DNA of 21,181 nt from Thoreauomyces humboldtii (lineage: Eukaryota > Chytridiomycota > Chytridiomycetes > Spizellomycetales > Powellomycetaceae). Position 1 is the stretch's first letter. Every line of letters starts with the position of its first letter. The translations under genes and the position numbers were made by a program. The stretch lies in NCBI GenBank assembly GCA_027596035.1, contig JADGJA010000369.1, positions 1 to 21,181 of the forward strand, written 5' to 3'. Below, in pieces: positions 1 to 8,335 of this stretch. The notes beneath the pieces are model-generated. The model searched no databases, had not been told where the DNA came from, and saw nothing but the letters and a program-made list of their open reading frames with translations.

Positions 1-32
1 CCCTCTCTACCTCTGCCGTCCGCTCTCCGCAG
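1..32 (+). other. Possible 3' end of a 5'UTR intron (pyrimidine tract + CAG)
   Basis: The first 32 bases are almost pure pyrimidine and end in CTCTCCGCAG, a textbook 3' splice site. The first in-frame ATG of the gene lies 90 bases further on. A 5'UTR intron starting left of the window would explain this. No donor is visible because it would lie outside. Confidence 0.3.
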
Positions 33-122
33 TGACAATCCATCCTGGCTCCCTACGCTTGCTCCCGTCGTCGCCGTGCTCCCAGTGTCGACGACTCCGC
101 ACCATCAAGCGCGCGTTGCGTG

Positions 123-1334
123 ATGTCTGTCAGCGCTTCTTCCAGCGTGGCAGTCCTTTCACCACCACCAGACAAGGGCGGCATCTTCTTTCCTCGCGGT
201 CGCGCCCGACGGAGTCGAAGCAACGGCTCCATCATAGGCGTGCGTGAGTCCATCAGGCAAACCGCCCATGCGGCATATCTTGTGGCTCACAACGCAAAGG
301 AAGCTCTACTGCACGGCGGGCAGAATCCTCGGCCGTCGCCAACTTCAATATCAGGTTTCTACGCCGATATACCAAAGTCCGAAGGATACGATGAAGCATC
401 TACGTATCCACGCACATATCCCATAGTCAACCCCCGTGCTTCCGCGCTGTCGCCGTCTTCCCCGTCCACCATCCCTCGCGCTGTCCGGCGACCGCTCCTG
501 CCCAAGAGCATCACAGAGCTCTCTTTATCCAACATACGACGAGGCAACAAAAGTTCGCCAGTCGACCTGGTGACCCCTAATCTCGAAAGCTCGGCGACCG
601 CGCCTCCTCTCCCGTCGACTCCGCACGTCCAATTCGCAGCTCCGGTGGCCGTCGAGAGGGATTCTGACGTAGAGGAGCCCGCGACCTCAGAGCCAATACC
701 GCGGTCGCCGTCGCCAGCACCCCTACGTCCGCTTCCGGTTGGACTCAAATCCCGCATCGCGCGCGTTCAATCTCGCTTCTCCGAGTTCGCCAACGACTTT
801 CTCGCGGCCTCATCGTCCTCCTCGAAATCTCCATCATCATCAAGACGCCAATCACCTCGCTTCTCGCATCTGCGCACCGTTGCCATCCTGTGTTTCGGCT
901 TCCTCACTCTTGTCTGGCTTGTGATCTCTGCCGTCAACGTCCATCGCGTGGTCGCTGTCGGACGACGGATCGACATGGCCGTCTCGGGTCTCCAGCAAGT
1001 TGCATACGCAGCGGTGGTGGCACCTCCCGCTTCACCACGGTCGTCTGTGGACGAGGAGCGTTCGAGAGTCCTCGAATCGACCTACGCACGGCTCACGTCC
1101 GTCCACGAAACGCTGCGAGCTGCTCAGCGACGCATGGGGTCTTTGCAGGGATTCATAGAGGACGTCGACGACCGGGTCAGGGACGCTTTGGTCGCCCTTG
1201 ACTCGGTCGGCGGGGACGATGTGGGACGGGAGACGCGGTTGGGACGTGCCATAGATCTGCTGGAGGGTTTGGTCGGGACCATCGCTGAAGAAGTCGGCCA
1301 GCGGCCATCACACGACACACACGATACCTCATAG
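123..1334 (+). CDS. Hypothetical single-pass membrane protein, 403 aa
   Basis: Intronless open frame. I start it at the ATG at 123, because the codon before it is GTG. I do not recognise the family. The first ~250 residues are Ser/Pro/Arg-rich and probably disordered, with several SP/TP sites and a basic segment near residues 25-35. One strong hydrophobic helix lies at about residues 252-271 (core AILCFGFLTLVWLVISAV). The last ~110 residues look helical and heptad-like (SVDEERSRVLESTYARLTSV region), so they may form a short coiled coil. No signal peptide is visible. A type II (N-in) or tail-proximal anchor with a short coiled-coil domain on the other side would fit, for example at the ER or nuclear envelope, but this is inference from topology only. 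It is tail to tail with ODAD3. Coding status is supported by length and the coherent TM and coiled-coil architecture, not by homology. Confidence 0.7.
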   Translation: MSVSASSSVAVLSPPPDKGGIFFPRGRARRSRSNGSIIGVRESIRQTAHAAYLVAHNAKEALLHGGQNPRPSPTSISGFYADIPKSEGYDEASTYPRTYPIVNPRASALSPSSPSTIPRAVRRPLLPKSITELSLSNIRRGNKSSPVDLVTPNLESSATAPPLPSTPHVQFAAPVAVERDSDVEEPATSEPIPRSPSPAPLRPLPVGLKSRIARVQSRFSEFANDFLAASSSSSKSPSSSRRQSPRFSHLRTVAILCFGFLTLVWLVISAVNVHRVVAVGRRIDMAVSGLQQVAYAAVVAPPASPRSSVDEERSRVLESTYARLTSVHETLRAAQRRMGSLQGFIEDVDDRVRDALVALDSVGGDDVGRETRLGRAIDLLEGLVGTIAEEVGQRPSHDTHDTS

Positions 1335-1595
1335 ATCGAGACCCTACTTCCTCGTAATTTGGCCCTCTATCCACTTGCCACTGTACATTTATCTCCACCC
1401 TTTGCTTTGCACCATACGTTCCAAGCTAATTTCATATGACTTCTCACCTTGCAAAAATTGCGATGGCTTCTCCGCAGTCATGATCGCCCTCTCCTTCTTC
1501 CCTGTTTCCGGATGTTGAGCTTATCAGCGCACAGACATGGGAAAGAGCCATATGTTCCATGGAAATGAAACGGGCATCATGTTCCTTCTCTATAG

Positions 1596-3811
1596 CTACT
1601 CCTCGTCTTTCGCCGTCCGTTTCTTCTTTCCCTTCTTTGCCTGCTTGGTCTTGAGTCTGGCGTTGAGCATCTGCGCGGTGTGCTTCTTGATGGTCTCGCG
1701 GTCGGGAACGTCTCCGTAATCGTCGTCGTCGTCGTCGTCTGAAAGTGGAAACGACATCAGTTCTCAGTTCCAAGCACGCCCGACGGTCAAACCATCACCT
1801 TCGCCTCCCGATTCCTCGAACTCCACCGGACGCAGTTTGACGCGCGTGTTGTATACGGGAAGCTGGGACGGGCTGACTTGGAAGATGGATGTCGGTTCGC
1901 CAGCTGGTTGTTGAGCGGCGGGTTGCGGGACGACGGCCTGGGGAAAAAAATATTAATGAAAAACGGCTTCGGAGTTATGCCGAAAATGGTCGAGATGAAT
2001 GGTCGTGTGAAAATACCTCTGGAACCTCCTTGCCCTGGACGTTGTTGGCGAGGTGCTCCAGCTTCCGGATGCAGACCTCCAGAACTTGGACGACGGAGTC
2101 TTCCGAGGAGGGTTTTGGAGCTGCCGTTCCATCGGGCTGCCGAGAGAAAAATCGATGAGTGTGGCCCGGCTTTCCAAACGACCGACCAAAGTGACAAGCT
2201 GGGTACTCACCAACTGTATCCCATCCACCTTCGCCGAAAGGTGCATGACGCCAGCCCTTGCGTTCTCCATCAACCTCGCGATCCTCTCGTACCTCACCCT
2301 GCTCTCCCCGCAGCTCTTCTCGCCCTCCTCCGCGTGAACCCTCATCTCCCCGATCATCCTCCTGGCATGGGCATGCTTCGCCTCCCCGCTGTACCTCATC
2401 TCCTCGTAGACCCTCATGGCGTCCCCCTTCTTCTTCCTCAGCTCCTCGCCTCTCGCCTCGTTGGCCCTCCGGAGGGCCGACAGGTGGGCGTGGGTGTCGC
2501 CCTGGGACTGGAACTTGCTGATGACCTCGTTCATGTCCGAGACTCCCGTGGCCTCCTTGACGAGACGCATGTTCTCCTCGTACTCGGAGATGCGACGTTC
2601 CCGTGCCTCGTCGTACTGCTCCTTGGACGCCTCGGCCGACGTGGCGAGGTCGTTGGCCTGGTCGTCGAGCTGGAGCTTCTTCCAGTCGATCTTGTCGGCT
2701 ACCTCCATCTTCTGCTTGACGAGCTCCTTGCGCTGTTGTAGGTCTTTCTCCCGCTGCTTCCGTTCCTCGTTGATCTGCTGCTCGAACCGTGCTAGTTCGG
2801 CCTTTTTTTTCGGACACAGATGTGAGGGGCGTTACGTGTGAGCAAAGTTGAAGGCCTTCACGGGACGTGTTTGGATACGGTTGTTGGCACTGCACCTTGG
2901 CGACCTCCTTTGCATGATTGGCGTCCCTGCTCATCATCTCCAGCTCCCCTGCGTCCTGCTTCTTGACCTTCAACGTCCTCTCGAAGCTTGTCAACTGATT
3001 GTCGAACCCCAGTCGTTCCTCCTGCAGCCTCTCTACGATCCTCTCGTACGTCTTCTTGACGGCCTGGGCCTCGTTGTACTTGATGGTGGCCTTGTCCAGC
3101 CTGTTCTCGAGCATCCGGATCTCCTTGGCCTGGGGTGAGTCCTGGAGGTTGGACCTGACCGTGTCGGCCTCCCTTCCCAGGTCGGCGAGCTGGTCCGTCA
3201 TGAGACGGAGACGCGAGTCCTTTGATCGGGCGTCCGCTTGCAGCTCGTCGTACTTTTTGTGCATCTCACAGATCCGTTGGTCCGCTCGGTCCAGTTCCGT
3301 CATGGACACCCGCGTGGACGCCCCGTCTGCTTCTGACTGGGGGATTTTTTTTTTTTTCGGTCAGTTCCCGTCTGCCTTGGGAGCGAGGTGACCGGGACAG
3401 ACATGGTGGGCCGTGACCAAAGGGGATGTTTTGCATGTTTTACCTTCTTGACCTTTGCGATGGCATCGCTGAGCTCCTTGTTCTGGATGCGAAGGTGACT
3501 GACCTCCTCTTTGTTCTGACGGATGGCCCACTGACTCGTCTCGTAGTATGCCTTCCGATCCCCCTCTGGCGTTGCGACGCAAAAAAATCAACAGAAAGCC
3601 GTGAGCCGACTGGGATCCTTTGGAGGGGGAGGAGAACCCGCGGCGTATGCTCACCGAGTAGCTCGAAACGAAGCTTGAGGTCGTGCAGCTCCTCGTCGAC
3701 GATCGTGGTCTTGTCGTATTGCCGCATCGTGGCCAGGGTCTTCTCTCGGTTCCGTGCCACAACAGCAAGATGGTCAGCAGTGAGGTTTGGGGGGGAGGAA
3801 CTGCCGGACAT
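1596..3811 (-). CDS. ODAD3: ODAD3/CCDC151-like outer dynein arm docking complex subunit, 570 aa, 7 exons
   Basis: Coiled-coil protein that in animals and algae helps dock outer dynein arms on ciliary doublet microtubules. Exons, in transcription order: 3811-3655, 3565-3444, 3336-2896, 2801-2211, 2136-2017, 1937-1799, 1738-1596; all introns are GT-AG and the phases close to 571 codons. Joined exons 1 and 2 read LLEGDRKAYYETSQWAIRQN (about residues 51-70), the hallmark LEGDRKA block of ODAD3. Other family blocks are RMLENRLDKA, KEATGVSDMNEVISKF followed by QGDTHAHL (about 322-345), YSGEA, and PVYNTRVKL near the end. The C-terminus is an Asp run then Lys-rich (KKGKKKR), as in animal ODAD3. Length is close to the human protein (595 aa). 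The donor of exon 6 could instead be six bases further on (1793), also in frame. An upstream exon is possible (see findings). It is divergent from the PIP-box gene, with 244 bp between the start codons. Confidence 0.93.
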
Positions 3812-4055
3812 GATGGGTTGACGACGGGCGGGATGGTATTACCTAAGCTGCATCCTACTGTCGAGGGCTTTTTGTCCGAAGATCAAACGAGGGGATGTGC
3901 TCTTTCGGACAAACTCACACACACCCCAGGCCCACGCTCCTTGTCCTCACCGCACTGTCCACGACGGACTCTCCCCACGCATGCCTTGCCGCTCGACCCT
4001 CTCTCCACTCTAGCGCGACCGAACGGACGGACAGGGGTGGGTCTCCCTCCCTCCG
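3812..4055. promoter_or_regulatory. Divergent intergenic region of ODAD3 and the PIP-box gene
   Basis: This 244-bp gap separates two head-to-head start codons and must hold both 5' regions. No TATA box is obvious. It is C-rich on the plus strand from 3920 to 4050. On the minus strand, GGATGCAGCTTAG followed by GTAATA (around 3850-3840) resembles an exon end plus donor and could belong to an alternative first exon of ODAD3. Confidence 0.45.
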
Positions 4056-4748
4056 ATGCCCAAGAAGCAAGCAGACCGGGCACCACCCTCTAGCCGGAAC
4101 GCATCGGGATGGATAAGCGCAAAGAAGAGGCCCGTGCTGTTTCAAACCTTGCTCGTGCCTCGACGCGCACTGCCCGTACGAGCTCGATCCCTCGTCGAAC
4201 GGGGGCTACCTCCCCTTCAGCAAAAGTCCCTGACGGCTTTCTTCTCCAAGCGTCCCGATCCTCCACCAGCACTCCCGGACTCTTCTCACGAGGACCGCCA
4301 TGACCAGAGCCCATCCTTCGTCACCTCGGACGACGAGGACCACGACGTGTCGTGGAAGGAGCGATCTCGTCGCACTGACGATCGTACCGCCAGCGAGTCC
4401 GAAGGAGACGACCTTGCCGAACGCTGGATACGAGAGCGGTCTGCGTCGTCCGGGCCTTCGGACGCGGACAGCGATGCCACGATGGCCACCCAGACTGTTG
4501 ATCAGGGAGGGCGGCGGGATCTGGGTCCAGTCGAGACGGATTGGGATCGCGAAGAAACGATGCGAGACGATGGGAACGGTGTCCTCCCGGAGCATGACGG
4601 TTCGGAATCCACCTATGACGAGGATGTCGTTCCGGATCACGAACCGGGATTGACCCCGTGGACGCCCATCGCGAGTCTCCCGTCCATGGCGTTTCCTTCT
4701 CTTCCCTCGCCACCCCGTCTGGATTGCCTGCACGGCTGGAATCTTTGA
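4056..4748 (+). CDS. Small acidic PIP-box protein, 230 aa (putative PCNA-interacting protein)
   Basis: Single open frame from ATG 4056. Residues 56-63 read QKSLTAFF (bases 4221-4244), an exact match to the PCNA-interacting consensus Q-x-x-[ILM]-x-x-[FY]-[FY], followed by SKR, the usual basic flank. A basic N-terminus (KKQ, SAKKR) precedes it. The rest is rich in Ser, Asp, Glu and Arg (SDDEDHDVS; SESEGDD; DADSD) with no folded domain I recognise, as in many disordered PCNA clients (p21, PAF15, Eco1 N-termini). The expected role is nuclear, at replication forks or repair sites, by docking on the PCNA sliding clamp; this is inferred from the motif alone. The frame could be the first exon of a longer gene or the gene could be mispredicted, because a second short frame opens at 4109. 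The ORF stops at 4746-4748 with no recognisable C-terminal domain. Confidence 0.6.
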   Translation: MPKKQADRAPPSSRNASGWISAKKRPVLFQTLLVPRRALPVRARSLVERGLPPLQQKSLTAFFSKRPDPPPALPDSSHEDRHDQSPSFVTSDDEDHDVSWKERSRRTDDRTASESEGDDLAERWIRERSASSGPSDADSDATMATQTVDQGGRRDLGPVETDWDREETMRDDGNGVLPEHDGSESTYDEDVVPDHEPGLTPWTPIASLPSMAFPSLPSPPRLDCLHGWNL

Positions 4749-5732
4749 ATCTTAAGACGGGATGTCCTTGCGGGCATCTACACACGTCTGCCTCGTTGCC
4801 GCCAGACGGATCATGAGACTCGAAAGCATTCGCTTCTCGCGTTAGCCTTTCATTGGTGGTTTACGTACCTGATGTTCGCAAGAGTTGAGCAAGGCTCCCC
4901 CGCTTCTCGCTGGACTGATAATATAGCGAGGTCATCGCTGCTGGTTGGGCACGCGATATGTCTCCTGCTGCGAAGTGGCGCCTGCCGATGGTGGCCCTTG
5001 ACAGAACTTTCTCAGCAGAAAGCTAGCCCGCTTCGCATCTGAAGCTGTAACCAAATCGAACGTCGAGAAAGAGTTTCGCAGGAGAGCGAGGTCCTGCCGA
5101 GGTCCGGAAACGCTCGACTGCAATGTCCAAGGTTGACACGATGTACTCGAGGCTTCTTCCTATGCGGTAGGCTTGTCGAGAACGGACGTAAAGGCGGCCG
5201 CCAGCCCTCCAGCCAGCGTGGCGGTTCTGGGGATTGAACTGCCGTTGAACCTTGTGCCGCTGATTTTTTGTCGGAGTTGACGTGATCGACAGCTCGACGG
5301 TGTGGAGGTATTTCTGGGACCTTCCTCTTCCTCTCGCCTTACCATTTGCACGGCGGCTTGCATCCTGCCCGGGCTCGGGGCGCGCCCCGACGAACTGGAC
5401 CCCCGGACTTTTAGGCTTCCTGCACCACACCTCTTGATCGGCCTTGCCTCATGTCAGCCGTCCTTTCTGGATAATAAACAGCAGCAGTCGGTGGGGAAGA
5501 AGAAAAAAAAAACTGGGATCAGAGTAGCGAAAAAGCCCCATTTGCTTGCCCCCCTCTCTCTCTCTCTTTTCAGTGAAATGAGGCGGCACATAAGCTCCTC
5601 CATCGTGGGCTTTGTTTGCAGTTCTCTTTTCTCTCGCACACATTTGGAAATATCTCTAGTTTTCTTTGCAACATCATCGTCGGCGATTTCATCGATCATT
5701 CGCGCAAAGGACTCTATCGGATCAACAAAAGA
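4749..5732. other. Intergenic region and presumed 5'UTR of the Hsp20-like gene
   Basis: About 980 bases without a gene I can support. The two longest open frames here (5302-5736 + and 5023-5430 -) have no family features and low-complexity translations, so I treat them as chance. No tRNA-like A/B box pair was seen. The most notable element is the CT-rich tract ending in TTTTCAG at 5549-5573, listed separately. Confidence 0.5.
5549..5573 (+). other. (CT)n tract ending in CAG, candidate 5'UTR 3' splice site
   Basis: A run of C, then CT repeats, TTTT and CAG forms an almost ideal polypyrimidine tract plus acceptor, 160 bases upstream of the ATG at 5733. It suggests a 5'UTR intron in the downstream gene. 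It could also simply be a microsatellite in the promoter. Confidence 0.35.
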
Positions 5733-7190
5733 ATGAGCCAGTCGTACTCGCAGATGGATCCCTTTCAGTCGGTGCAGCAGCAGCAGCAGCAGCAAGACCA
5801 TCCTGCGCCACCGTTCCCCGTCATCCGAAGAATGTCCATGTCCCAGCCCAGACCACCCAAGTACGTCGCCTCGTACGGACCCGCAAGAACGTTCCCGGTC
5901 CATGACGAGGCTCGCATCGAGGCAGAGGTGGCGGCGAGACTCAGGGACCATGCTGCTGCCGCCAGAACCGGCACCTACGATGGAAACTACAAACCCTACG
6001 TTCCCGACAGACGCCCTTCGTCGGGAGCGCCACAGTCGGTGCTCATCGATCGCAAGAAACATGAGATGCAGTTGCTTCAGCAGCAGCAGCAACGTCAACA
6101 GCATCTTCAGGACGTCGTCCTCGTCGCGGACGGAGAGCAGCGAGACGGTCAAGGTCAAGGTCAGGGTCAGACGTCTCGTCACGGTGGTCGGGCCGACGGA
6201 AAGACGGGGGTCCCCTACGACTCTGCGACTGGAACCGGCATCTACACCGCACGTCGACCATCGTACCGACAGCTGTCGCAGGCAAACTACTACGTCCCTC
6301 CTTACCCTACCCCACAGTACCTCGTGACGCCGACGGCTCCAGCGGCCGACGTCCCGTCGTACCGTCGAATGTCGACCAACTCGGTGCACCAGCAGCACCC
6401 TCAACAGCAACAGCAACAGCATGCGACGCCAGCGAGTCGTAGATCCTCGACCCTTTCGACCGCCGCTTCCTTCAACCCGATCCGTCGCGACTCCAAACCC
6501 AGCTCTTCTTCTTCTTCCTCGGCCGTCATCAGAAAGGCCGGCAACGTCGTGACGCCAGCGACGACGACGACGGCGGTCACTCCACGACGCTCCACCGCAG
6601 CCCTCTCGGCTGGGCCTCCCACAACCACGACCCCATCTTCTTCATCAGCCGCCACGCCGACCAAGCCACCGACCGCGGTGGTCGTCGAGACCCGTCACGT
6701 GCCCGTCGAGGACCTCGAGGTGACCGAGACTCCCACGTCGTGGCGCATCACGGCCAGGTTCCCCGGGTTCGAGACCAGGGATCTGTTCGCGTTGCTCGTC
6801 CGCGGAGACGCGCCCGCCGTCGCTGCTGCTTCTTCTTCTTCTTCCCCCGTCGTCACCGAGCCCGACGACAACGACCGTCGCTCGACGTCATCGATCCCTC
6901 CCGTGTTCGGACGTCAGGGAGACCTGATCACCCACGCGGCCGTCTATCTCGAGTGCTACCACATCGAGACCACCGTCCTCGTCCCCACCACCACCCTCCC
7001 TCCCACGACCACGACCACGACCGTGACGACGGGTGGTGAAAAGACGACGACGCATCAGACACCGCAGAGGAAGATGGTGTACAGTTCGACGGCGACCGTG
7101 CCGTTGGGAGGCTGTCCCGTTTCCTTCGGAGCCATGAGGACGGGGGAGATGGTCGATGGACGGGTCGAGGTGTTGGTCATGAAAGGATGA
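5733..7190 (+). CDS. PolyQ/low-complexity protein with a possible Hsp20 (alpha-crystallin)-like C-terminal domain, 485 aa
   Basis: Start chosen at ATG 5733 (MSQSYSQMDPF). The same frame is open upstream but has no ATG. The N-terminal ~320 residues are disordered: a (CAG)6 polyQ run (775-792 of the 5.7 kb block), more Gln runs near 6078 and 6400, Ser runs and Thr runs. From residue 325 a domain appears: VEDLEVTETPTS, then WRITARFPGF (337-346), and at the C-terminus ATVPLGGCPVSFGAMRTGEMVDGRVEVLVMKG split around a turn. This order resembles small heat-shock proteins: a strand ending in a PGF/PGV turn, then an LP..V...I.A...dG.L.v.v.K ending. Between the halves are Ser- and Thr-rich insertions of about 80 residues. 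If correct, it is a cytosolic holdase-type chaperone. The similarity is weak and the insertions are large, so the call is tentative. It lies tail to tail with a BAG-domain Hsp70 cochaperone gene. Confidence 0.55.
   Translation: MSQSYSQMDPFQSVQQQQQQQDHPAPPFPVIRRMSMSQPRPPKYVASYGPARTFPVHDEARIEAEVAARLRDHAAAARTGTYDGNYKPYVPDRRPSSGAPQSVLIDRKKHEMQLLQQQQQRQQHLQDVVLVADGEQRDGQGQGQGQTSRHGGRADGKTGVPYDSATGTGIYTARRPSYRQLSQANYYVPPYPTPQYLVTPTAPAADVPSYRRMSTNSVHQQHPQQQQQQHATPASRRSSTLSTAASFNPIRRDSKPSSSSSSSAVIRKAGNVVTPATTTTAVTPRRSTAALSAGPPTTTTPSSSSAATPTKPPTAVVVETRHVPVEDLEVTETPTSWRITARFPGFETRDLFALLVRGDAPAVAAASSSSSPVVTEPDDNDRRSTSSIPPVFGRQGDLITHAAVYLECYHIETTVLVPTTTLPPTTTTTTVTTGGEKTTTHQTPQRKMVYSSTATVPLGGCPVSFGAMRTGEMVDGRVEVLVMKG
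5775..5792 (+). repeat. (CAG)6 trinucleotide repeat coding polyGln
   Basis: Six uninterrupted CAG codons followed by CAA give a run of seven Gln near the N-terminus of the Hsp20-like protein. Shorter Gln stretches recur further on in the same frame. The run is likely length-polymorphic. Confidence 0.8.
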
Positions 7191-7525
7191 TGGCGGACGA
7201 TGCGAAAAGGATCTTTCTGAAGGATTTTGAGACGGGAAGATGGAGGCGAAGCTTCAACCTACATCGATTGTTGTGGGAGAACGGGGATTTTTTTTTTGTT
7301 GTTTTGTTTTGCGACTATTTTCGCAAACTCCCTCGAGTGGATATGTACCTTACTTTTCGAGAAACAGAATCACAAAGAAACGAAGAGTAAGAAACCGCAG
7401 CGATTTCGTTCCGAGTTCGTGTTTCAAGAAGGGGGATGTCTGATGGAACGCGGGGACGGTGATTGATCTATTATGACACGACGAATCTACTTGAAAAAAC
7501 CGACCCTACAGTTTTTGCCCCCGAT
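7191..7525. other. Convergent 3' intergenic region
   Basis: 335 bases between the stop codons of two converging genes. It holds a T-rich stretch (around 7286-7310) and AT-richer DNA, as expected for 3' untranslated and polyadenylation regions. Nothing else is supported. Confidence 0.5.
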
Positions 7526-8335
7526 TCACACGGCGGTAGCGACGGCACCAGCGCCATGCTGGGTTCCGACGGAGGGTATGCCGGCGACTCCGCACAGCCT
7601 GTCGACCTCGTCCAGCAACCGTTGCGCTCTCCTCACGATTGCCTTCTTGCGTTGCCTGACCGTCTCGATGGCCTGGTCGCCTATCCGTCTGACGTCCTCG
7701 TCCTCGGAGGAAGCGGTGGTGTCCTGGTTGGCGGAGATGTCGGCGGGATGGACGGCGTCGAGACGTTCGAGGATCCTGAGGAGGGTGTCGTCGACCTCTG
7801 CGAGCTTCCTGTCGACGGCAGGATGGGAGGAGTTGACGGTGGATGATGACGAGGTGGTGGTGGGAGAAGGAGGGATAGACGATGGGGTTGGGATCGCCGC
7901 GACGGGATCCTTCGAAAGCACCGAGTGAACGGACGAGGTGACGGAGGAGGTTGAGGACTGGCGTTTGAGAGCGGTGGTCGTCGTCGACGATCCGTCGTGA
8001 GCTCGTTTCCGTCGTCTGGCCGCGTCATCCCCGCGAGACCTTCTCGACACCTCCTCCTTCCTTTCCTCGACTCCACTTGCTGCTCCCTCCAGAAGATGCC
8101 GTACGGCCTGTATCTGAGGCTCGACGGCCTCGATGCACTCGCACTCGATGCCCACGAGAAGATCGAGGACCTTGCGCTTCCTTGCCCGGACCTCTCGTCG
8201 AAGCGCAAGCGCATTGTGATCGCGAATGATGTACTGACATGCGTACGTTACGAAGATGCCGGTTGCGGCCGTGCAGGCGACGCCGACGGCTATCTTGAGC
8301 GACAGCGAGAGGAGGGGATGACTGAGCGAATTCAT
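7526..8335 (-). CDS. Membrane-anchored BAG-domain protein, Snl1-like Hsp70 nucleotide-exchange factor, 269 aa
   Basis: Start taken at the internal ATG 8335 (MNSLSHPLL), which places a transmembrane helix (about residues 14-37, IAVGVACTAATGIFVTYACQ) at the N-terminus. The frame is open further upstream, but that stretch is Ser/Pro-rich and poorly convincing. After the helix comes a basic segment and helix VLDLLVGIECECIEAVEPQI. A Ser/Thr-rich insertion follows, and the C-terminal ~70 residues hold two more helices: DRKLAEVDDTLLRILERLDAV, then RQRKKAIVRRAQRLLDEVDRL. The last matches the BAG-domain helix 3 signature (R-K-x-x-V-x-x-x-Q-x-x-L-D-x-[VL]-D), the surface that contacts the Hsp70 ATPase domain. 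TM plus C-terminal BAG is the architecture of yeast Snl1 at the ER/nuclear envelope. This protein is longer because helices 1 and 2 are separated by a low-complexity linker. The family call is by pattern, not alignment. Confidence 0.72.
   Translation of the reverse strand: MNSLSHPLLSLSLKIAVGVACTAATGIFVTYACQYIIRDHNALALRREVRARKRKVLDLLVGIECECIEAVEPQIQAVRHLLEGAASGVEERKEEVSRRSRGDDAARRRKRAHDGSSTTTTALKRQSSTSSVTSSVHSVLSKDPVAAIPTPSSIPPSPTTTSSSSTVNSSHPAVDRKLAEVDDTLLRILERLDAVHPADISANQDTTASSEDEDVRRIGDQAIETVRQRKKAIVRRAQRLLDEVDRLCGVAGIPSVGTQHGAGAVATAV

Noticed and set aside
1878..2741. 287-codon plus-strand frame antisense to ODAD3
   Set aside because: It overlaps exons 4-6 of ODAD3, whose homology is decisive; the antisense frame is Leu/Pro-rich shadow.
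5454..6422. 322-codon minus-strand frame antisense to the polyQ gene
   Set aside because: Its Leu/Val/Arg-rich translation is the mirror of the polyQ coding sequence, and no family features are present.
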